In this document: positions 12,979-15,280 of the stretch, one piece after another
How positions within the stretch are numbered: position 1 is the first letter of the stretch
How the letters are laid out: each line of letters begins with the position of its first letter
DNA from: Patescibacteria group bacterium
GTDB lineage: Bacteria > Patescibacteriota > Patescibacteriia > 2-12-FULL-60-25
Assembly (NCBI GenBank): GCA_023229665.1
Contig: JALNYW010000007.1
Span: 1 to 15,280, forward strand
Direction: 5' to 3'
Length of the DNA stretch: 15,280 nucleotides
Notes under the pieces: generated by a model
The model's input: the letters and a program-made list of their open reading frames with translations, nothing else
Told to the model about the DNA's origin: nothing
Database searches by the model: none
Program-made: the position numbers and the translations under genes

Positions 12979-13366
12979 CGGACCGCCCCGCGATCTCTTC
13001 AGCTACAAGCTTCTCAAGGTCCTCGTCAGAGAGGTTGCCGAACATGACAGAGCCGGAATGGGCTATCTTGCTGCCCTCGGTCGCCTCGCGGATCTCGCGC
13101 ATGAGCGACACGGCGGACGGCCCGCCCGCAATCAGCACCTTTTTGACTACGCGGTTGACCAGCTTCTCGCCGGTCATGTCCTGTTTTTTGCCATCGACGG
13201 TGACGGCGAAGCGCTCGGCCAGGAACTCGCCATATATCTGCGACATGAGCTTTTTCTCGCGGCGGGCGACGCCAGAGGCCTTGCCCCCTTCGCGCGCGAT
13301 TTCCCTTTGTTTCGCCTTTGTTCGCTTTGACTGGGGTACAAGGTTCTCGGTTTTCCCTCTAGGCAT
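12968..13366 (-). CDS. Small terminase-like protein (KGG-type, 132 aa)
   Basis: This 132-residue basic protein stands directly upstream of the large terminase, where the small subunit that recognises packaging DNA is expected. Its N-terminus (MPRGKTENLVPQSKRTKAKQ, then AREGGKASGVARREKK) carries the 'R-GG-ASG-ARR-KK' motif seen in many phage proteins of this position. The later helical part (EKLVNRVVKKVLIAGGPSAVSLMREI) fits an oligomerisation or helix-turn-helix core, and the acidic SDEDLEKLVAEE tail may touch the large subunit. AAGGA lies eight bases before the ATG at 13366. The stop overlaps the GTG start of the large terminase. The call rests on position and motif together. Confidence 0.7.
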   Translation of the reverse strand: MPRGKTENLVPQSKRTKAKQREIAREGGKASGVARREKKLMSQIYGEFLAERFAVTVDGKKQDMTGEKLVNRVVKKVLIAGGPSAVSLMREIREATEGSKIAHSGSVMFGNLSDEDLEKLVAEEIAGRSGAK

Positions 13367-13386
13367 AGCGCATTCCTTCGGAAGTC

Positions 13387-13395
13387 CTTATACCA
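13387..13395 (-). promoter_or_regulatory. Possible extended -10 promoter for packaging genes
   Basis: On the minus strand the sequence TGGTATAAG (13395-13387) gives an extended -10 (TG, one base, TATAAG). Transcription would begin about 13380 and run into the small-terminase gene, whose AAGGA site follows. I see no convincing -35 at normal spacing. It lies in the short divergent gap shared with the plus-strand ASCH gene. Confidence 0.35.
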
Positions 13396-13455
13396 TAAGG
13401 CCAATAAATCGCCATCTTTTTGGAGATGATTGCTGCTCCGGTAAGTAATTGGGTG

Positions 13456-13461
13456 TATAAT
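13456..13461 (+). promoter_or_regulatory. TATAAT box for the ASCH gene
   Basis: A perfect TATAAT lies on the plus strand seven bases before the ATG of the ASCH gene. The expected start point, about seven bases below the box, falls on or beside the A of that ATG, which would give a leaderless or nearly leaderless transcript. I see no ribosome binding site before the ATG, in agreement. There is no good -35 hexamer at 16-18 bases; the weak TTGCTG at 13430 is 20 bases away. Confidence 0.45.
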
Positions 13462-13467
13462 TGAGCT

Positions 13468-13821
13468 ATGAAAGCGCTGACCGTAAAAAACCCCTGGGCC
13501 TGGCTCATCTGCTCCGGGGCGAAGGACGTTGAAAATCGCTCGTGGCGAACGTCGTTTCGTGGTCGGGTCTTGATCCATGTAGCGCAAAGCCTAGCAACCC
13601 CCGACATTGCCTTGGATGTCTCGTATACCCATGTGCCGAGCGCAATCATCGGATCTGTAGAAATCATCGATTGCATCAAAGACAGTTCGAGCCCGTGGGC
13701 CTTCGCGGGGTATTGGCACTGGGTGTTGCGCCGTCCCGTTCTGTTCGATGAACCGATCCTAAACATTCGCGGCTCCCTCTCGTTTTGGAAAATACCGGAA
13801 CGAGTAGGTATTTCGTGCTGA
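13468..13821 (+). CDS. ASCH-domain (PUA-like) protein
   Basis: This 117-residue protein is the only supported plus-strand gene. It has the ASCH pattern throughout: MKALTVKNPWAWLICSGAKD, VENRSWRT, a strand 'FRGRVLIHVAQS', AIIGSVEIIDCI (59-70), YWHWVL, and FDEPILNIRGSLSFWKIP near the end. ASCH is a PUA-like beta-barrel that binds RNA or modified bases; one studied member, E. coli YqfB, is an N4-acetylcytidine amidohydrolase, but this is a different subgroup and the same activity cannot be claimed. No ribosome binding site is visible and a TATAAT box lies seven bases upstream, so the mRNA may be leaderless. It is divergent from the terminase genes and convergent with the ABC-GNAT gene, which it overlaps by 63 bases. 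Confidence 0.85.
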   Translation: MKALTVKNPWAWLICSGAKDVENRSWRTSFRGRVLIHVAQSLATPDIALDVSYTHVPSAIIGSVEIIDCIKDSSSPWAFAGYWHWVLRRPVLFDEPILNIRGSLSFWKIPERVGISC

Positions 13822-14838
13822 TGAAACGCTTTTATTTAATGCCTTGATATTTGTATTTATCGAGGTATGACCAGCTCTTATCAGTCGCCAGTTTTTTTCT
13901 CTCATCCATGCCTTTGCAAAACCTTTATGCGAAGTTGTAATCCCCACAAAATCTATTTTAGAGTTGTAATAGTCCGCGCAGAAGTTGACCAATCGGGAGT
14001 TGAGCCCTACTCCCTGATAGTCAGGTAGCACCACAAATCGATGACCCTTCATCATCGACAAGCCCATGTTATTGGGGAAATGTATCCATGCGCTAAACCC
14101 TATTGGCTTGTCGTGGTAGAACGCGACAAACTCATCAGCCGATCGGCTGATATCATGGTTTAGATAGTGATAACGCCTAAACATTCCCCATAACCCTTTA
14201 ATTTTGCGAACTTCAATATCGATTTTTGGGCGACGAACCGACCCCCTTGTCATTGTCATTTCGTCGGTCGAAAAAACCCAATCAGGCTCTAACCATTCAA
14301 TCACGTCGTAATGGCAGGTGACGGCGATAAATCTTTTCCCGGCGCGCCTTACGCTCTTCTGAAGAGCGAGACTTCCTATCTGCGCCACCTCTCGGTCAAC
14401 AACCGAAGTGTACTCGTCGAAAATAATGATCTCTTGATCTTGCAAAATGGCCCGAGCAAGATCGACTCGCATTTTCTCGCCGTTGGATAGAACCGAATAA
14501 GGCTTGAGCCATGAAGGTGGCGAAGCAAAGCCGACTGAGGAGAGAACCCCGAAAAGCTCGACGCTCGGTATGCTTTTGTCGAAATCGTCCACAACACAAG
14601 ACGCCGAATAGTCGAAGTGCGCAAAATATTCGCCGAACAATTCTCGAGCTATCGTCGTCTTGCCCGTGCCTGACTTGCCGACTATGACGCCGATACTCCA
14701 TGACTCGGGCGGCTCTATGTCCCCGGTGAATCGTTCATCAAACCTGTCCCCGGTGATATCGAATTGATCATAAAGTTGGGCGACACGGAAAGACTTCGCC
14801 TCGATCTCATTATGCTTCACAATGTCGAAATGCGGCAC
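13759..14838 (-). CDS. ABC-type ATPase fused to GNAT acetyltransferase (COG2401-like)
   Basis: The 359-residue protein has two parts. Residues 1-200 or so form an ABC ATPase: Walker A GKSGTGKTT (54-62), signature VLSNGEKMR (116-124), Walker B EIIIFDEY (136-143), D-loop SVVDRE (145-150) and switch His in VTCHYD (173-178). No membrane segments exist, so it is not a transporter. Residues 208-359 form a GNAT-like domain with RYHYLNHDI, FVAFYHDKPIGFSAW, and the acyl-CoA loop VVLPDYQGVGLNSRLVNF (269-286), then TTSHKGFAKAW and the closing YSFRYF. This layout matches the COG2401 group, whose substrate is unknown to me. The GTG start at 14838 has AAAGGGGG upstream and overlaps the ParB-like gene by 22 bases. 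Nucleic-acid modification or anti-defence is an inference. Confidence 0.85.
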   Translation of the reverse strand: MPHFDIVKHNEIEAKSFRVAQLYDQFDITGDRFDERFTGDIEPPESWSIGVIVGKSGTGKTTIARELFGEYFAHFDYSASCVVDDFDKSIPSVELFGVLSSVGFASPPSWLKPYSVLSNGEKMRVDLARAILQDQEIIIFDEYTSVVDREVAQIGSLALQKSVRRAGKRFIAVTCHYDVIEWLEPDWVFSTDEMTMTRGSVRRPKIDIEVRKIKGLWGMFRRYHYLNHDISRSADEFVAFYHDKPIGFSAWIHFPNNMGLSMMKGHRFVVLPDYQGVGLNSRLVNFCADYYNSKIDFVGITTSHKGFAKAWMREKNWRLIRAGHTSINTNIKALNKSVSSARNTYSFRYFPKREGAANV

Positions 14839-15280
14839 TTAAGCCCCCTTTCGACAAACTCGCCGTAAAGCGCTTCCGCTTCTTCGTCGCCCGAAGCGGA
14901 AATTATGATCTCTATTTTTTCGTGGTAGCCCACCTCGTCCGCGCCGGCTGAGGCCACCGTGTTCATCTCGGATGAATCCAATTCCAGCGTCCCGCTCGGA
15001 AGCGCCAGCTCCTCCCCCTCGATCTCCAGCCCGTCCATGAACTCGAGCACGCTGTCGATGCTCATGGTGCCGTATTGGCTATTGAGCCGGAGAAGCTTTT
15101 GCTTGGCCTCGGCCTCGTCGGCAGCATCCACGTAGACCACGGGGAAGGTCGGCAGGCTCGTGCCACGGCGGCGAAGCTCGGCGAGGGCGGCAAGCCTCCC
15201 GTGGCCGTCAAGGCAGTAGTTGTGGCCGGTGCCGTTCCAGACGTAGAAGGGGAAGGAGAACCCGAACTTGAGGATGGACG
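14817..15280 (-). CDS. ParB/sulfiredoxin-like domain protein (5' end missing)
   Basis: The last 153 residues of a protein that begins beyond the right edge. The visible part starts SILKFGFSFPFYVWNGTGHN, then YCLDGHGRLAALAEL, which is the core ParB/Srx motif (-G-hRL-AL). PTFPVVYVDAADEAEAKQKL follows, leading to LRLNSQYG and SIDSVLEFMD, the usual ParB-like continuation. The C-terminal end, YHEKIEIIISASGDEEAEAL then LYGEFVERGLKCRISTL, is a compact alpha/beta add-on seen in phage ParB-like proteins. Such proteins may bind or nick DNA, use CTP, or pair with DNA-modifying enzymes; the N-terminal residues needed to choose are missing. It is translated just ahead of the ABC-GNAT gene with a 22-base overlap, which suggests a shared operon. 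Confidence 0.8.
   Translation of the reverse strand, partial: SILKFGFSFPFYVWNGTGHNYCLDGHGRLAALAELRRRGTSLPTFPVVYVDAADEAEAKQKLLRLNSQYGTMSIDSVLEFMDGLEIEGEELALPSGTLELDSSEMNTVASAGADEVGYHEKIEIIISASGDEEAEALYGEFVERGLKCRISTL

Noticed and set aside
13174..13587. Minus-strand open frame of 137 codons over the small terminase start and ASCH gene
   Set aside because: It is out of frame with the small terminase and antisense to ASCH, both of which have recognisable motifs.
1..15280. tRNA genes, CRISPR arrays, insertion sequences and attachment sites
   Set aside because: I looked for cloverleaf patterns, regularly spaced repeats, transposase motifs and integrase-linked repeats and saw none I could support; a covariance-model and repeat search would be needed to exclude them.

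Overview
This window is a piece of a tailed double-stranded DNA phage or prophage (Caudoviricetes). It holds the DNA-packaging and head-building module, read almost entirely on the minus strand, that is from high to low coordinates. The host cannot be named from the sequence. The structural genes are fairly GC-rich, genes have Shine-Dalgarno sequences, and ATG, GTG and TTG starts are all used, which fits a moderately GC-rich bacterial host. No integrase, repressor, tRNA or CRISPR is visible, so lytic and temperate lifestyles cannot be told apart.

Right end (about 13.4-15.3 kb): a ParB/sulfiredoxin-fold protein cut by the window edge, then a protein that fuses an ABC-type ATPase to a GNAT acetyltransferase domain (COG2401-like). 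Convergent to them is the only plus-strand gene, an ASCH-domain (PUA-like) protein. Its 3' end overlaps the ABC-GNAT gene by 63 bases, and a TATAAT box sits so close to its start codon that the mRNA may be leaderless. I regard this ParB / ABC-GNAT / ASCH group as the best candidate for an undescribed system, plausibly in nucleic-acid modification or anti-defence.

Packaging (about 10.4-13.4 kb): a KGG-type small terminase-like protein and a large terminase whose Walker A motif is split by a 320-residue intein. The intein starts with Ala and has the Trp/Cys/Thr signature of class 3 inteins plus a two-motif LAGLIDADG endonuclease. Two small proteins lie between the large terminase and the SPP1 gp6-like portal.

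Portal to scaffold (about 5.0-8.6 kb): a compact string of small accessory genes, many overlapping by ATGA, GTGA, TTGA or TAATG, interrupted by the Mu F-like head morphogenesis gene. They include a zinc-ribbon/SH3-like protein, a DUF551 protein, a minimal HExxH zincin and several unknowns. Many share the ribosome binding site AAGGGGG(A). A 12-codon remnant of a second Mu F-like gene start lies 150 bases upstream of the intact gene, a likely recombination scar.

Capsid (about 1.4-5.0 kb): a promoter-like sequence and a strong hairpin with a T-tract precede scaffold, then the SU10/DUF5309-type HK97-fold major capsid protein, a right-handed beta-helix protein, and small genes that include a nested out-of-frame pair. 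Left end: a beta-rich virion protein, a terminator-like hairpin, the gp6-like head-tail connector, and the first codons of the next gene, probably a head-closure protein. The connector and the beta-helix protein appear to carry the same small inserted beta-module.
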